A DNA stretch of 64,000 nucleotides from Heterobasidion occidentale (GCA_039111635.1 JBCAQO010000007.1:2232001-2296000); one strand, 5' to 3'. Numbered from the stretch's first letter, positions 11,762 through 25,311 are shown. A program made the numbers and translations. The notes: a model not told the origin generated them from the letters alone.

Positions 11762-14700
11762 CTACACCCCGTAATGAACAAAGGGCACCCAGCGCAGGAA
11801 GGATCCATTCTTGAACTGTGCGCGCAGATTCTTGACAGCAAGGTGGAGTGCTCGAGCAGCGTCTGTAGTATCGGGATGCGAGCCATCTTGATGTCCTTGG
11901 AAGAGATGGCCGTAAAATTCGTCTGCAATCACAGGGCAGTCAGGATCACAGATTGACCTGTTGCACTCTGAGTGAGTAAAGGTCAATGGCGTATAATTTA
12001 TAAACGACACTCCACCACATGGTACCGACTACGCCGCGGAATCCAGCGAACAACATTGTCGCCGCAATGTGCATCGCTTCGTCGAGACTCTGGGTGTCTC
12101 CCTGGGCGGTCTCACATGCACTCAGAAAGGCCAACGAAGCATTCGGGAGATCTAGCCTCATAATTCTGGAGATATCCAAGCGACCATCATGGAGAAGAAG
12201 CGCACTCGTGAGTGGATCGTGGGCATTTTGGACACCGTGACACGCGAAGTGGGCAATAGAAACGTGAGGAAGGTGACCGAGAACAGGAGAGCCTAATTTG
12301 ATGAGAGGTGTCGGTACATGGCGCTCGATCTTTCTCATTTCTTCGCGAGTTTGGGGTAAAGAAGCGTGGCTATTGGTTTCAGCCTGGATGGCAACCAGCA
12401 TTTTGGAAGGAACCGCGGTCACGATAGGCAGAGGAACAAGTAGAGACCGCAGAGTCGGAGTATAGGACGAAATCATATAATCCGACATGTTCTCGAGGCT
12501 TCCCATAGTGGGGTCATAAATTCCGGCGGCATGAATGGGGAGAAGGGTGAATAAACCTGTCGGGCACCACCATATGCGTGGAGGAGCCTTGATTGAGTCG
12601 CAATCCGTTTTCTGATCAGATAATATGAGCAAACTAATCTCGGAGTGTGCAGGCTTTTGATGAAGAGTACCTTTAGCTCTAGAGTGAGGATCACTGGTCG
12701 AACCACCAAAGACCACAGTGTTGCCAGGACGTCGCGTAAAATATCAGGTTTGGGCTGATGTCGAGGACTCGGCTGCTGTTTGACAGTACTTGGTCGCTGT
12801 TTGCGGTCCTCTTTATTGGGGAGAACGTTCCGGCTGCCTGTCGCTGATTGCACTAGGGATTCGAAGGGAGTTTGGATCATCTGTGGCAATCGAGAGTGTG
12901 AGGCGGCGCAATATACTGAGGCAGCAAGAGTAGCGATATCTTGACCAATCAAGTTGCTAGAAAGTGAAACGTGCTCTACACCACTCGATGTGACAATCAA
13001 TGCATCGCATGAAGAGTTGGTGACAGTGAGAAGAACGACAGGCCCATGCGCTGCAGCCTTCTTCAACGACGCCATCTTCTGTGGAAGTAGAAACCCTGCA
13101 AAGCCTTCCAGAGCGCGAACACGCTCCAATGTCGCTAACCAGTCCTCGTGGAGTCGGCGTAATTTCGCCGCTTCAGCCTCCATTTCGATGACGCCTCGCG
13201 CATTATCCTGACGATTTTTAGGAGCATCATGAAAGGAGCCTTTCTCGAGAGCCGTGGATATATCTTTCAATTGTTTGGCGAGCTCTGGATGGACTTGTTG
13301 AAGGTCATCAAAGGGTGTCCGGAGCTTGAGGGCCTGCGACCAGATAACAGCTCTCCCTTCCTCGAGCAGCTCCACGGCCTGTTCAAATCGGCCCATCCGG
13401 ATAGCACAAGCGGCAGCAGCGTTGACTAGATGAGAATCCACACTGTTGGCAAGTAGTTGATGGCGAGATTTTACACTCGCTGTGAGCATAGCGACAAGAG
13501 GAAAGAATCGGATAGCAGCCTGATATGCTTCTAATGCAGAAGTATGCTTCAGTTCATCTACAAGTCGGGCCCATCTTCGAGCGGCCGTCAAGCGATCAAG
13601 TACAGATGCAGTTTCGCATTGAACCGCAGCACGAAATGAATCGATCGCCATGTCCAGTGACTCATTGGTGAAACAATCATCGGAAGTGATTCTTTGGCAG
13701 AGGTTGGAAGCCAGGCGATATAGAATGGCACATCGACGAGGATGGGATGCAGGAAGCCAATGTAGGGCTTCTCTACCAAGCACGATGGCCTCTCGAGGTC
13801 GACCAGCTGCCCTTTCTGCATAAATCGCATCTTGACTGCATTTGCTAGGCAGTTCAAAGATTCCAAACGTTGGGGATGTGGGGCAGGAGCGAGCACGACA
13901 GACTCTCGAAGAAGCGAGATGGCCTCCTCGAGGTCCATCAGCTGTCCTGTCTGCTCGAATCGTGTCAAGACTGCATTTGCGAGGTTGTTCAAGGAACTCG
14001 AACGACGGGGATATGGAGCAGGAAATAGCACGAGAGATTCTCGGTGAAGGGAGATGGGGCAGGGCGGAGCACGAGGGATTCTCGGTGAAGCAAGATTGCC
14101 TCCTCCAGGTCCATCAGCTGTCTTGTCTGCTCAAATCGAGATTGCCTCCTCCAGATCCATCAGTTGTCCTGTCTGCTCAAATAGCGTCTTGAGTGCATTT
14201 CCGAGGCTGTTCAAGGAACTCGAACGATCGGAATGTGAGGTAGGGCGGAGCACGAGGGATTCTCGGTGAAGCGAGATTGCCTCCTCCAGGTCCATCAGCT
14301 CCCCTGTCTGCTCAAATCGCGTCTTGAGTGCATTTCCGAGGTTGTTCAAGGACCTCGAACGATCGGGATGTGGGGTAGGACGGAGCAAGAGAGATTCTCG
14401 GTAAAATGAAATCGCTGTTTAGAGGTCTGCAATTTGATTTGTCTGGTCGAATCGTGCCAATAGCACGTCACCAACGCTCTCCATCATGTTCAAAACATCT
14501 TGATCATCGGTGGATAGAGATTGGAATATTCCTTGCAGCAGTACCACGGCACTATCGAGATCGGACGCCTGACCAGTCTGTTCAAACCGCAAGAGCACCG
14601 TCGAAGACAAAGCCGTGAGCACATCACAGCGGAGACAGCCCTCGTCACTTGTCATACTGGCAGCTTCCTCCAAAAGTGATATAGCAGAATCAAGATCTGC

Positions 14701-15813
14701 TACTACGTCCCCTGAGGACTGGAAGTTTGTTGCGGCCTCTAAACCCTGTTGTGCCATAAGTATTGCACTATATGAGTCTTGTAGTTGACGACGGAGGTGA
14801 GCCGCTTCGACGATGACGTCGGTCTGCGCTGTTAAGAAAAACCTCGTGACCAGACATGCACAAAGTCTGTAACGCAGATGCGGTTGATTGAGACGTCGTA
14901 AGCAGTCCTGAAGAAGGGATACCGCCTCGTCAAGATCTCCATCTTGTCGACTGTGAAACCATCGTAGAACAAGGGCACCGGCCAGTCTGTATAGAGAAGG
15001 TAACGGCTTTTGATCTGAGGGTTTGCGCGTATCAATCACTTGACGGTATAGAGATATGGCAAAATTGATCTTTGAGATTGAACCAGACTGACAGAATTCA
15101 GTGAGCGTGGCCAGGGCAAAGTCGGTCATTGGGGAGGCTTCATCCTCACTTGTAACACTGACATATCTCTCGTTGTCGCGTGTATCCTAGAATGACATTG
15201 GTCACGATCATGTAGAGCGACGGCATATGTTGACATACATGTGAGGCCCCTACTTCGGCGGTCCGGTTTTCCAGCTGCACCCCAGCCGACTGCTGATCAA
15301 GTGTCGTTCCCTTCACCTTGGACTCCATCAAGTTCACGGCCTCGTCCACATCTGCGACGTTCCCCGTCCAACTGAATTTGACCACCAAAGCCAGAGCAAG
15401 ATTGACCAAGGCGCTCGAGCGGAGAGGATGCTCCTCAGGTTCAAGCACAAGGTATTGACGAAAAAGATATATAGCGGATTCTAGTGACGCTATCTGACTT
15501 GCCTCCTTGAATTCTTCTACGATGGAGGCTGCAAGCTCTTCTATCTCGCCTGGATCGCCAAAATCACTGTCGCTTGCGAGACCAAGGAACTCTCGATCCT
15601 GTTCCTGCCAAAAATTCACGAGATGGAGACGTCATATGCAATATACCAGCACGCACCAGGTCATCTGTTATTGTCTGTCGTCAGCGAAGTGAGCACACAT
15701 CATCAAGGGTGAAGAACCAAGCTCACAATGTCTGTGACCTCAGATGGGTCGGGAGGAATTGCGGAAACGTCATTATGGTCACTCGTTGGATCAGCCTGCG
15801 TGTCACGGTCCAT
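11762..15813 (-). pseudogene. TPR-CHAT protein, copy 1 (multiple lesions)
   Basis: The start ATG is at 15813-15811. Early introns have matched phases, for example an exon resuming at 15619 or lower with QDREFLG. The N-terminal half is a string of tetratricopeptide-like repeats (pattern LEEAISLHRESL...RSRSLNNLGNAL). The C-terminal half is a CHAT caspase-like protease domain with the His motif HFACHG (near 12237) and the Cys motif FLSACETAQGD (near 12115). The last exon ends RWVPFVHYGV at 11762, after an intron whose donor splits ATGTG|gtggag. CHAT proteases act in regulated proteolysis or cell-death pathways; the role of fungal ones is largely unknown. Lesions: TAA at 14419-14421 in place of a Glu codon, out-of-frame deletions between repeat units at about 14050-14150, and a one-base deletion near 13790. 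The CHAT half itself is open. Confidence 0.8.
14040..14390 (-). repeat. Near-identical TPR units with collapsed junction
   Basis: About 60 bp at 14057-14115 is nearly the same as 14235-14297. The intervening unit is fused out of frame (isoleucine codon followed by TGA at about 14130). This looks like recombination between tandem TPR coding units. Confidence 0.7.
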
Positions 15814-18369
15814 AGGTGTCAATGAGCAGAGGATGGGTTTGTAGGAATAGTGGAGGAATGTTAAAGAAACGGGTGAAGGAATGGAAGGGCGATCGATAAT
15901 TATGTAGGATCGAGTAGAGAGAAAGACGCCCTGAAGACATGAGGCAACTCCCAGAATGAGCCGCGTAGCAGGTTCCTACGCTGGCATTGCCCTAGACCCA
16001 AGTACACCGCATTTAGATATGAAATGTGTTCGCCCACGTCTTTGGCAGGAACGCGGAACGGGAAAGAATAATACCGTACATAAGGTTCACAGTTTAGCGA
16101 AGAGCGCCCATACAGTCGTTTCGGAGCATGCCTTCGAGCGTCTGCGTCCAATAGGGACATTCGACCTTCAGCAAAGAAGTTTCGTTGAGAAGCCGGGGCG
16201 ATACGCCCACCTACACATATTACTGAGCTCCGTGAGAGAATCAATATCAAAGGCGACGGAGATAGACAGTTTAGGGCTGTCCTCTTGAATTAAACGGCTG
16301 TGTGTTTCCCGGTACCACCGCACTGGCCACAGCGTAGTCCCAACGCGGAGGGTATGGTATCTGAGAACAGATAAATGCAAAAGGCCAGGACGCGCATGCC
16401 AGACGAGCAGGTGATACTAAAGTATAGCTAGAGTGCGGGCTGACCCTAGATTAGGATCCAAGGATTGGAGACTGAGAATTGTGGCGCTCCTCGTACGATA
16501 GACGGGAAGCAGAGAGTCGAGGCAAAGGACAGTGCAATATCTAACTCCTCAACAGCGTCCTTGGATGATCGAATGCTGTACATGGAGCGATGCATGCTTC
16601 TTGTCACGAAGACTCGTGGATGCCACGCAGCCGTTGGGTGCCGTGCGTTCCGATCGATGTAGGCTGTAGCACCGAATGGGTGTATCGACGAAGACTGAGG
16701 GGAAATTGTCGCGGCTGTGTTTGAGCCCAAGATGCATTGTGACCAGGCTTCACATATCCGCGTCGACTTCATGTTCATCGGCGGACCAAATCCATCGGCA
16801 GAATCATCCTCGAGCTTCGCCTATTCCTCGATCTGATCTCTCCTCGAATCTATATTCGCAACACCGACGAATGGGTTTCCATGTATAGTGACACACGATG
16901 CGCGTATAGCTATGCAAGACTCGAGCGACCCGGAAAGAACCTGCCTGTACGATATCCTTCTGACTTCTTGTGTTCTGAACACCGCTGTGCACAGGTCAAT
17001 GTATACAGGTTATTGTCTTGCCAAGATTTGGGCGTTGGCCAGCTCGACATGGTTGAGACCTATGTGGTAATCTGTAGATCGTGATCGCTGTGGTTGTGTC
17101 AGGACTCAAGTCGATGCAGGAAATGTCGATTGATGTGCTGAATCCTGTGATATCGCCGATCGAGTGTATAGTAATAGACGGCTAGAGAAATGTGATGGAA
17201 AAGACGGGCAAGCATACAAGGCGTTGTCGAGTCCGAGCGCGCGTCAGATAGTCGTTGGCGGGGAGAGGTGACTTTGTCTCCCCTGCGTGCGTTCTGGTGT
17301 ACTTTAGGTCTATGTCGCAGCATCGGACGTTTTTGTCGTCCATTGTCTGAAGAGGAGCCGCTTGTCGTATCGGATGAGATCCGGGAATCCGTAGGCGGGA
17401 ACATCTCCCTATCAAGTGTACATGTCGAGACCGAGATTCTGCATCAGCCCCACTACATCAAGGGACTGTAGGAATGCCGCGACACGATGGGCCGAGGTGG
17501 TCTGGTCAAAGAGTAGATCCGAGCCCACTGAGCGACGGGAGCGGGCGGCAATCGTTTGGGTGACAAGCAAAGATGCGTGGACGTGTGCGTGTAGACCGCT
17601 GAAGGCGCGCGGGGGTGCGGAGGGTTCATTGAAAATGAAAGCGAGAAATGCAGGGGTACGGGCACAATGACACAATGCACGGGAACTGCCCTGGACAAAG
17701 AAGCTACAATGCATAAACGATATGATTGATCACTCAAAGATTGTGCGAGCTCACCCTATTTCTCTAGGAAAGAGTACGGAAGTTCAGACGCGTCATGAGA
17801 GGGTGACAGAACTGGACGCGACGCAAGAAGCTCCCGCGCCAAGTCAATGGGTGTTGTCGACCACGGATGTCGCACGTGTTGCACAGTGTGAGGACCGCAG
17901 ATGACACTGTAGTTATTGGAAAGGGGTGGGAGGAGTGTTGAAGAATACGATTCAGGCACAGGAGGTCGGTAGGAAGAGATCGAGGGAGTTCGAGACAAGG
18001 TAGTCGAGGGTAGTCGCTGTCTCGAGTCTACTCCCTTGAGACAGGTCTCGGACTGGGCAAGGTATCTAAGAACTGTTAGCTCGGTAAACAACATAGCACC
18101 CAGATGGATCTCAACTCGCGTGAAAGACTTTCATGGCCATGATTTTGATGGAGAATTTGCGCCAAGTCCTCGACGGGCCTTATCATACAGGCGTATGATA
18201 TCACTCAGCCAACTTAGAGGTGGTGTAGAAGTAGATTCGCGTGAGCAAAAGAAACGTTGTAGACCAAGGACGTCGTTGTCGTCGTCGACGGGGACAGAAA
18301 GTGACCCTAACCCTATTGAAGTTATTTCCGCTGCCGGAGCTTGCCGGAGCTGTGCCCCATTGCTCGACG
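15814..18369. other. Upstream region of CHAT copy 1, no recognisable gene
   Basis: This contains the presumed promoter of the minus-strand CHAT gene near 15814-16000. In the rest I found only short frames without motifs and no clear exon chain. Confidence 0.4.
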
Positions 18370-19930
18370 TTTTCCTCCTCACACTCTTTGCTTGCGTCGT
18401 CGGCTCATCTCAACAACACAGAAATCTCCATTCTTCCATCCTGCTTTGCTGTCAAGTCACCCAGACTAAATTATGCACCATAGCAAGGCCGACACGCCAG
18501 CGCCGTTAACGCGGTCTTTAGAGAGGGGAGCTTCGAGGCTTCGAGCTGCTTCGAGAGGAATTGCTGGAGAATGATGCAGAGATAACAGTGTAGTACATGG
18601 TGTGACGCTTCATCTTGTTCAAGGCAGCATTATCACCGTAACTACCTTCCTCGCGTCTCCTACGCCTTGCGTCCGCACAATTCTGACCCTCTCCGTCGTT
18701 ATCCTTATGTGCGTCATCCTCCATTGCTACCGCTCCAGTCGTTTCCCATCCTTCCCCGGCTCCCGGGAGCTCATACCTCCCCCTGATGTTGATAAGCAAC
18801 GCGTCGGCGAGCTAGATCGGCGCGGATCCTCGACCGCCGATCCTACTCCCAAATATATCTAACGCGACTCCAACGCGTCTGTTCGTCGACGTCGCCCGGC
18901 GGTATGTATATATCCTAATCTGGTTTACTATCGCCCTGCTTATGACTCTCCACACCGTCGGTACCGTCTGCTCCCGAACCACAAATTGTACGTTTGACTC
19001 CTCGTGCGCTGACGATTCCCTCCTCGTATCTCTACCAGTCTCCTCCGTCCTTCGAATGCATATACCCAGTAATCATGCACTCGGACAATCTCAGTGATGC
19101 CATGGGCTTGTACGGAACACTGGCCTCGACCGCATCCAGCTGGACCCGACCTGCGACGATCTGCCTGATCCCTCCGCCCTCCGCCGTGCGGATCCCGCTC
19201 TCGTCTGGGCCTGAATCGCGAAGGTGATCGTCCACCCTTCTCGTTTTGGATCGCGCTTCCAGGGCCGATTCGCGCCAGAGTCTTCTGCGTTGCAATTCGG
19301 CCGACAGTCTGAGCTGCAAGATGGCTTTATAACGCCCAACTCAAGAAAACTTTCCATACCGTCGAGTCTCAGCCCATCTCGTTTCTCCGGTATACGGAGG
19401 ACGTTTTTTCTGATTACAGAAAACGTCTATCGTGGAACCCATTCTGCATTCCTTCCTCGTGTCTATCTTTTCCAGTCTACATCTTGAATCCTCCCTTTCT
19501 GTTTGAGGATTCTCGATCTGGTTATGCCGTCTGCGTCGTCGGACTCCCGGTGCGTCGCATGGAACTAGGCAATGCAAGATACCTTGCATTGCGTGTGTCT
19601 GATCGATCAAGATGCTAGATCTTTGCGAGCTATATGCCTTGTTCACCTTATCGGCAGCGCAGCGTGCGGCAATTTCTCTCTGTCTTTCGCTGTTCGGAGT
19701 TCCTTCATTACGGCGCTCAGCAAGTCCACGATGACCTTTCCGGATCTACTGTATCTAGTGCTCCTACCTTCCCACCTTTATATAGCCGTCAATACGAGAT
19801 CGAAATGTGCGCGCTCTATATTACTCACACCAGTTCTTGAGTTCGGGTTCACGTACGTTTTTCCTCGTGCGTCCAGATTTTGCAAGTTTTCAAAGCTAGT
19901 TTATAACTCCGTCCCTGCTTGTGCCGTATC
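18370..19930 (+). repeat. Unclassified repeat R, copy 1
   Basis: It shares landmarks with 28863-29830, 32740-34690 and in part 46360-47960. These are an ACTCTTTGCTTGCGTCG block near 18384, ATTGCTGGAGAATGA near 18562, a CGCTTCCAGGGCC block near 19255 followed by a TATA-like stretch near 19325, and a CATGGAACTAGGCAATGCAAG block near 19558. Its 3' part keeps a short + strand frame ending SRQYEIEM, next to GTGCGC where copies 2 and 3 have GTGAG-type donors. It therefore seems to carry a decayed intron-containing gene that I cannot identify. It lies directly upstream of the zinc finger 2 promoter region. Confidence 0.6.
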
Positions 19931-20500
19931 TCAGAGCAACAGTCAGAACCGGACTGCTTATGAGTAAAAGCGGCACCACCAATCGGTTTCTGGCCTTCAA
20001 AAGAAATGAGGCTTAGTCGAGAACAAAGGACTGGGTGAGAGAGAGGTACGTAGCCGGCAAGTCTCTTCGAATTCCTAAAAGGATTGCATTTTCTCTACCG
20101 GCTAATCATTTGCACAATCCAAGAATGGTTTGAAGGATGCGTGCCCTGAGCGGTAGACAACGCGTTTGGAAACGAGGCGAAAAGGTCTGAGAAATATGAG
20201 TGTCAACGGCGGCCTCTAGACATTGGATGGAGGCTACAGAAGACACACGACGTCAGGTGTACCGGTTATCAGTCGCTTATCACCATGCCGTACTCAGAGG
20301 GCTAGCTTCTGATGTGAATATGATAAGGAAGGACGTACTTGAAAAATGGCAACGTCCCATTGTCGTGTTCGCGCTTCTGCTCGCCGCACGGGGAGGCACG
20401 AGGATCGAACAATGGGAACTGATCCGTATCTGACTTTAAACAACGAAAATTGAAGATCGGCAAGGACGCATGGCTTCCGCCACTCACCTAACGCGTTCAG

Positions 20501-20596
20501 CCAATCGTGAAACAGATAGGGAAGCCAATTTGGGTTTGTGAGGCAAGGCGCGAGAAGCAGTCGTGTTCGCCACTCCCTGCACGGGCTCGCATAAAA
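20501..20596 (+). promoter_or_regulatory. Core promoter of zinc finger 2 (CCAAT and TATA-like)
   Basis: CCAAT is at 20501-20505 and ATAAAA at 20591-20596, 77 bp before the ATG at 20668. Both elements and their spacing recur in front of copies 3, 4 and 5 within about 700 bp of conserved upstream sequence, which also has a shared block near 20250-20290. Confidence 0.6.
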
Positions 20597-20667
20597 GCTG
20601 GGAAAGCAACTTGGGAAAGTTAAACTCCCATTTCAACTGTTACCCACTTGACCATCGACACGAGCCT

Positions 20668-21633
20668 ATGACTTACCCCAAGAACTCGTACGAGACGTTC
20701 CAGCTAGAGGGAATTGTTCCCTCGGCGTGGCAAAGACACCTAGCCCGAGCCGACGCCTTCCCCTACGGCAACCAAGCCTTGGCCAAAAGCCATCCAGCAG
20801 TCGAGGAAATAGCCTCGCGTCAGTCCGAGTCAGAGGTATGGTTCGATTTGCAGACCTGCGCGTTGACCTAACCCGCCCTCAGCCGCAGGGCGTGACAGCC
20901 GAGTCGTATCGACATATCCAGGTGGCGTATAGCGCTTCGCGCGGTGAGCAATCCTTCATACTCACCGCACTGTTGCTTGCTTACTCTGAACATAGCATCG
21001 GAGGTTCTGGTGGGTTCATGCTACCCGCCTTCTGACCACCCAACCCCGCACTACGTGGTATATGCTATGGGGACGCCAGTCGAAGATCCCGACCCGCCCG
21101 CGCACCTTGCCCACAGCAAGGCGCCGCTGGTTATGCCCACACCCCGCCGGGCTGTGATCGGAGGAGCCGAGGCCATCCTCGTACCCTCTCGACCGCAATG
21201 GCGGCCGACTCTAGCTGAGCTAGAGCGTGCGATGATGCGCTCATCGCGCGCCCGTAGGGGTTCCGAGGGTTATACCCTCAACCAAACAACAATGACATCA
21301 AGAACGACTGCCCGCAGAGATGCTTCTGCGGACCGCATCATCCCAGAGGCTGTCAAGGCATCTGGCCGAGGGCGCTCCATGGAGCCACCTCAACAGGTAC
21401 AAGAGTCGGGGGAAGGTCTCGAACAGACCGCACACGGCGCCGCCCGCCCTAGCTGCAACGAGTGCGATGTGCAATTCCGTCACATCCACGAGTTGTGGCG
21501 GCATCTGCGCGAAACAAAGGCGCATGGCGGGGCCAGGTTTCGGTGCGATGCCTGCAAAAAGGCATACACTCGCAAGGACGCGCTCAGAAAGCACCAGAGA
21601 AAAAAGCACAGTGCGATATATGCTCGAAGGTGA
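20668..21633 (+). CDS. C2H2 zinc-finger protein, copy 2
   Basis: Exons 20668-20835, 20889-20943 and 20996-21633, with GT-AG introns of 53 and 52 bp and phases 0 and 1; predicted 286 aa. The conserved N-terminus (YETFQLEGIVPSAWQRHLA) is followed by a shortened exon 2: about 44 internal residues present in copy 3 are missing, in frame. Then come a Pro-rich linker, a basic Ser/Arg region and two C-terminal fingers. The first is CNEC...H...H with an unusual six-residue H-H spacing. The second is canonical (CDAC...KHQRKKH, CX2CX12HX4H). It is probably a nuclear DNA-binding protein; no target is known. Positions 21177-21555 are almost identical to copy 3, which suggests gene conversion. Confidence 0.8.
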
Positions 21634-23024
21634 CGAGGGTGCAGTTGGCGGTGAGCAGTGACGAGGGTGAGTTTTACAGAACTTACTCGTCCCACCCTCC
21701 CCATTCTTATCGATCGTTCCCATTATTGCGTCCCAGACCATCATCTGCAACCTGAAGGTGCCTACTTCCGCGTCCGAATCGATCCGTCCGCGCGATGACC
21801 GTCTACAAAGTTTGAACGGGGCTTGTCTCCGAGCATGATCTATGGGAGACAACAATTTTATGAACTTTTACTCACATACATTGGCCCAAATGTCTCCAAT
21901 ATATCCTGTTCTCTCTGTGACTCTCATTCTACGTGTTGGGGAAAGATGAACATGAGCAGAAGATGTGTTGTGGATTATAGGCTGCGATCTGCTGCGATGA
22001 CGAGAAGAAAGCGCCGGGCCGGGCAGTGTCCGCTCATGACACTCACGACGCTCAGTCGTGGCCACAGCGGCAGCGTCTAGCGTGCCATCTCACTGCCATC
22101 TCCCAGTTTGATTGTTCTCTGGATTTTTGGTTCTATAACATCGACAGCCATACAATCCATCTTCAAGCCGCGTCTGGGCGTCTACTTTTCCCCTATACTT
22201 CATTTGCGCTCAACCTGATCCACCTCGAATTCTTTATTATGCGCCGCTCCCAAGTCTCATCGCTATGCGGAGAGGACCGTGATCGTCGGAAAATGCAAGT
22301 GTGTATGCCTTTGAAGCAGCGCACTCTGTCAAAGTCCATCATTCCTTCGAGTACATCCGCAACAAGCTCTGCGCCGTCAGTGCAGGCTATCCTTGGAACG
22401 CTTCTGCAGACTTCTGGAATTTCTCCACATTTCATTCTATCCCTGCATCGCCAGCTATCGCCAAAGGTGGGACTGTGTCCGTGGACTCATCCTGTCAAGA
22501 TTTCGAAACCCGAAAGCACCCCTCTTTGCACGCATGCATACCACGATCATATCTACTGTTTCCGCGCATCGTTCTAGAGCTTGGTATCATATGAACAGAA
22601 CCAGTACTGTGGACAAAGGCGATACTGAACATCCCATCAGGCGCCCCGGCTGTGCGCAAAGCGCCGACATGACAGCGATCCTCATTCGTTCGAATCTTCC
22701 TTCACTCGTGAGTGGTACGAGATAGGACACAGGAAGGCGGTGACTTACCAAAGGCTGGAAATGGATCGATCCTTGGCTCGACGGGTTGCGCATTTCCTTT
22801 ATTTGATGCCTCCTAGCGCTAGTGATTCGCCTGGTTTCCAGTAGGTTCATAGAACTATCAAAGCTAAAAAGTCTCCTAATATCATAGCCTTTCCTAGGAT
22901 CGTGATAGACTTCAAGAGGTCAAGGCATCTGACACAAGGAGATTGTGTCTCTCTTTCGTCTCCTCTTCATCGAATCTCTCGCAGAGTGATATCAAGCACT
23001 TTCTCCTAAAAAACACTCTACGAG
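21634..23024. other. Flank between zinc finger 2 and gene X copy B
   Basis: Counterpart of 1140-2608. Open frames differ between the two copies, so I read it as non-coding flank plus the leader of gene X. Confidence 0.45.
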
Positions 23025-25311
23025 ATGATGGAGACATGCGTTGATCCAATGCCGCCTCTGCCCTACCATGGACAAGATGCTGCCAGTAGGTTATCCCCTC
23101 CGAGGTCTGGCAAGTATATTGATGAATTCTTGCTTGCAGGCGTTGAGGAGTCGTCGACGGAAATATCTCAAGGACCTGACTCGATCTCTGATATGACTGC
23201 CCATCCTGCTAGCGATCGGGATCACACAGGCAGGTTTGAAAGCCGCTACACAAGATTCAAGTTCCAAGCAAATAAGGATGGTTCCTCGGGTAGGGGACCT
23301 AGCTTCGAAGGAGTCGATGCAAGGGGTGATGCGCTGAAGATCTTGCGACTCAAGTAAGTAGCATCGCTATTCCGCGAGTGCAGTTCGTTGATCCGAGTGA
23401 TCAGATCACGAAGCGAGGATGGTACCCTCGAATTTGTATGCGAACACTGGTCTCTAACCAACAGTCAAGTGCCAACTCTGGAGAAGAAGCAGACCATCTT
23501 GACGGTTGAGAAAGATACCAAATGGCTTCTCTTCATGCAGCGTTTCGACGATCCAAGCCTGCGTGTGGGCAGGGCCGCTCCTGCGGCGTTGACCTCCGAC
23601 TGTCAGCTCCTTCGGATAGGTGTGCAGCTATTTAGAATAGACGATCAGGGAGAATACACTCCCCTCCCGGGCCTTAGCACGCAGACTGAGGGGTATCCAA
23701 CCTATGTCGAGGAGTTCGCGAATAGGGGCAGTCACGTCGTGGTCGCAAGCAGACGGAACATCACTGACGAGGACGTTTACCAAACCGGAATTCGAGACGA
23801 GAAGATGGACGGCTTTGCACCCGATTTTGTCAAGGCGGAGAAACTGATGCTGCGCACGCTCGACGCAAGCGAGGACGAGGATGAGGATGAGGACGATGAT
23901 GAAGAACACAGAGAGTCCGAGTCCGAGTCTTCGCACAGCTCGTCTACAGGCGAGGATAATGATGACAAGGAGGAGGAGCAAGCGTACGAGTCTTCGAGTG
24001 AATGCTCCTCTGAGCACTCGGACAATATTCAGTTCGAGGACGATCCCATCGTGCCATGGGCCCCTTCATCGGACAACGAACAAGAAACCTCTTCTGAGTC
24101 TTCATCCTCCTCCAGCGAAGAGGCTGAAGTAGAAGAAGACCAGGACAAGGAAACGGAGGATTCCGATTCTGATTCCGATTGCTCTCCTGGCACAGAATCT
24201 GACACAGACTCGGACTCCTATGCCAAACCGCCAGTCAGTCTACTGTCGAGAATCATGGGCTTCGACGATTCGTCTAGTGAAGATGAAGAGTACGATCCGT
24301 TTGTCAAGCGCGGTCGTAACAATGTACGCCCTGGTCGGCCGCGCTACTCGGAGATGTCTCTCGACGTCTTTGATACAAGTGGCTCCGTGCCGACGAGGGT
24401 ATTCCATTTCACGCACATTTCCTCCTCCGTGGCGTATGCCTCTTCCCCAGCGATGCATCCTTCAGAGGCGCTGGTAGTCTGGCCCCTTAGTGGTGGCGAC
24501 ATGCTGTTTGCAGACTTTGTCGCGAAGACCTATTTCGTGAAGACTTTGGTGCCTTCGACTCTACACAGTGAGTGGTTTCTAGCATCTTCTGTGTATATGC
24601 GCTCATGCCATCACATAGCCCAACCTATCTTTGCGAAGTGCCTATTTTCCCTGTGTGGTCAATACCTCCACACTGCCTCGCTTGAAGGACGGCGCGGGCC
24701 CGTTCCTCGACGCAACGCAAAGCAACCTCCCACCATGAAGCTGGCTCTTCTCCTCTAGGAGTCCCCCGGCACTCATTCATCGCACCAAGGTCAATCTAGG
24801 CTCTCAAGCAACCTTGTCGGTGTCGAAACTGCCTTATACATTGACTTGGGCGCAAAATGAGCTGTACTTCACTCGTAGCGCCGATGAACTCAAGGTGTAT
24901 CGCATTCGTCTATTCTCGCCCAATGTCTCTCATGGCCCGGAGGAGATTTCCAAGGTATTAGTCCGAAGAAGACGGTGCCCTTGCCTGTCACGGTGCGGCC
25001 CCGAGTGGTATATTATTTCCCTCCTGCAGACGAGAAAACGGAAGGCCGAATTATCATTGGGGCACCTGCATCTGGATTGAAGGGGGCTTGGTCGCCACCC
25101 GTTGGATGCTTTGTGCGGGAGCGAGAGGACTTGGGAGGCTGGAGAGAATCAGGCGATCGCCAGGCCATTCCGGGGGATTCAAGCTTAGGGAGGTTGGATT
25201 ACTGTCAGGTGGAATCTAATCGGAAAGATGCTTGTAATTGTAAGTGCGCTGCTTTCACCTTTAGCGATTACTCACTCTGGTTTTTCCACAGTGAAACCAT
25301 GCCTCGTCTGA
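23025..25311 (+). pseudogene. Conserved acidic fungal protein 'X', copy B
   Basis: Exons 23025-23085, 23140-23353, 23405-24567, then 24619 onward, with a last exon whose stop is at 25309-25311 (ends KPCLV). Exon 3 is open over 387 codons, including the acidic Glu/Asp/Ser tract (about 23860-24220) that is interrupted in copy A. The first donor is GTAGGT where copy A has GTAAGT. The frame is lost at 24756-24758 (shared with A) unless an intron from GTGTGG to CTCTAG is spliced. A private one-base deletion near 24964 (GTCCGAAG versus GTCCCGAAG in A) shifts the C-terminal domain. The product is unknown. It is the better preserved copy, and might be functional for its first ~480 residues. Confidence 0.6.
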
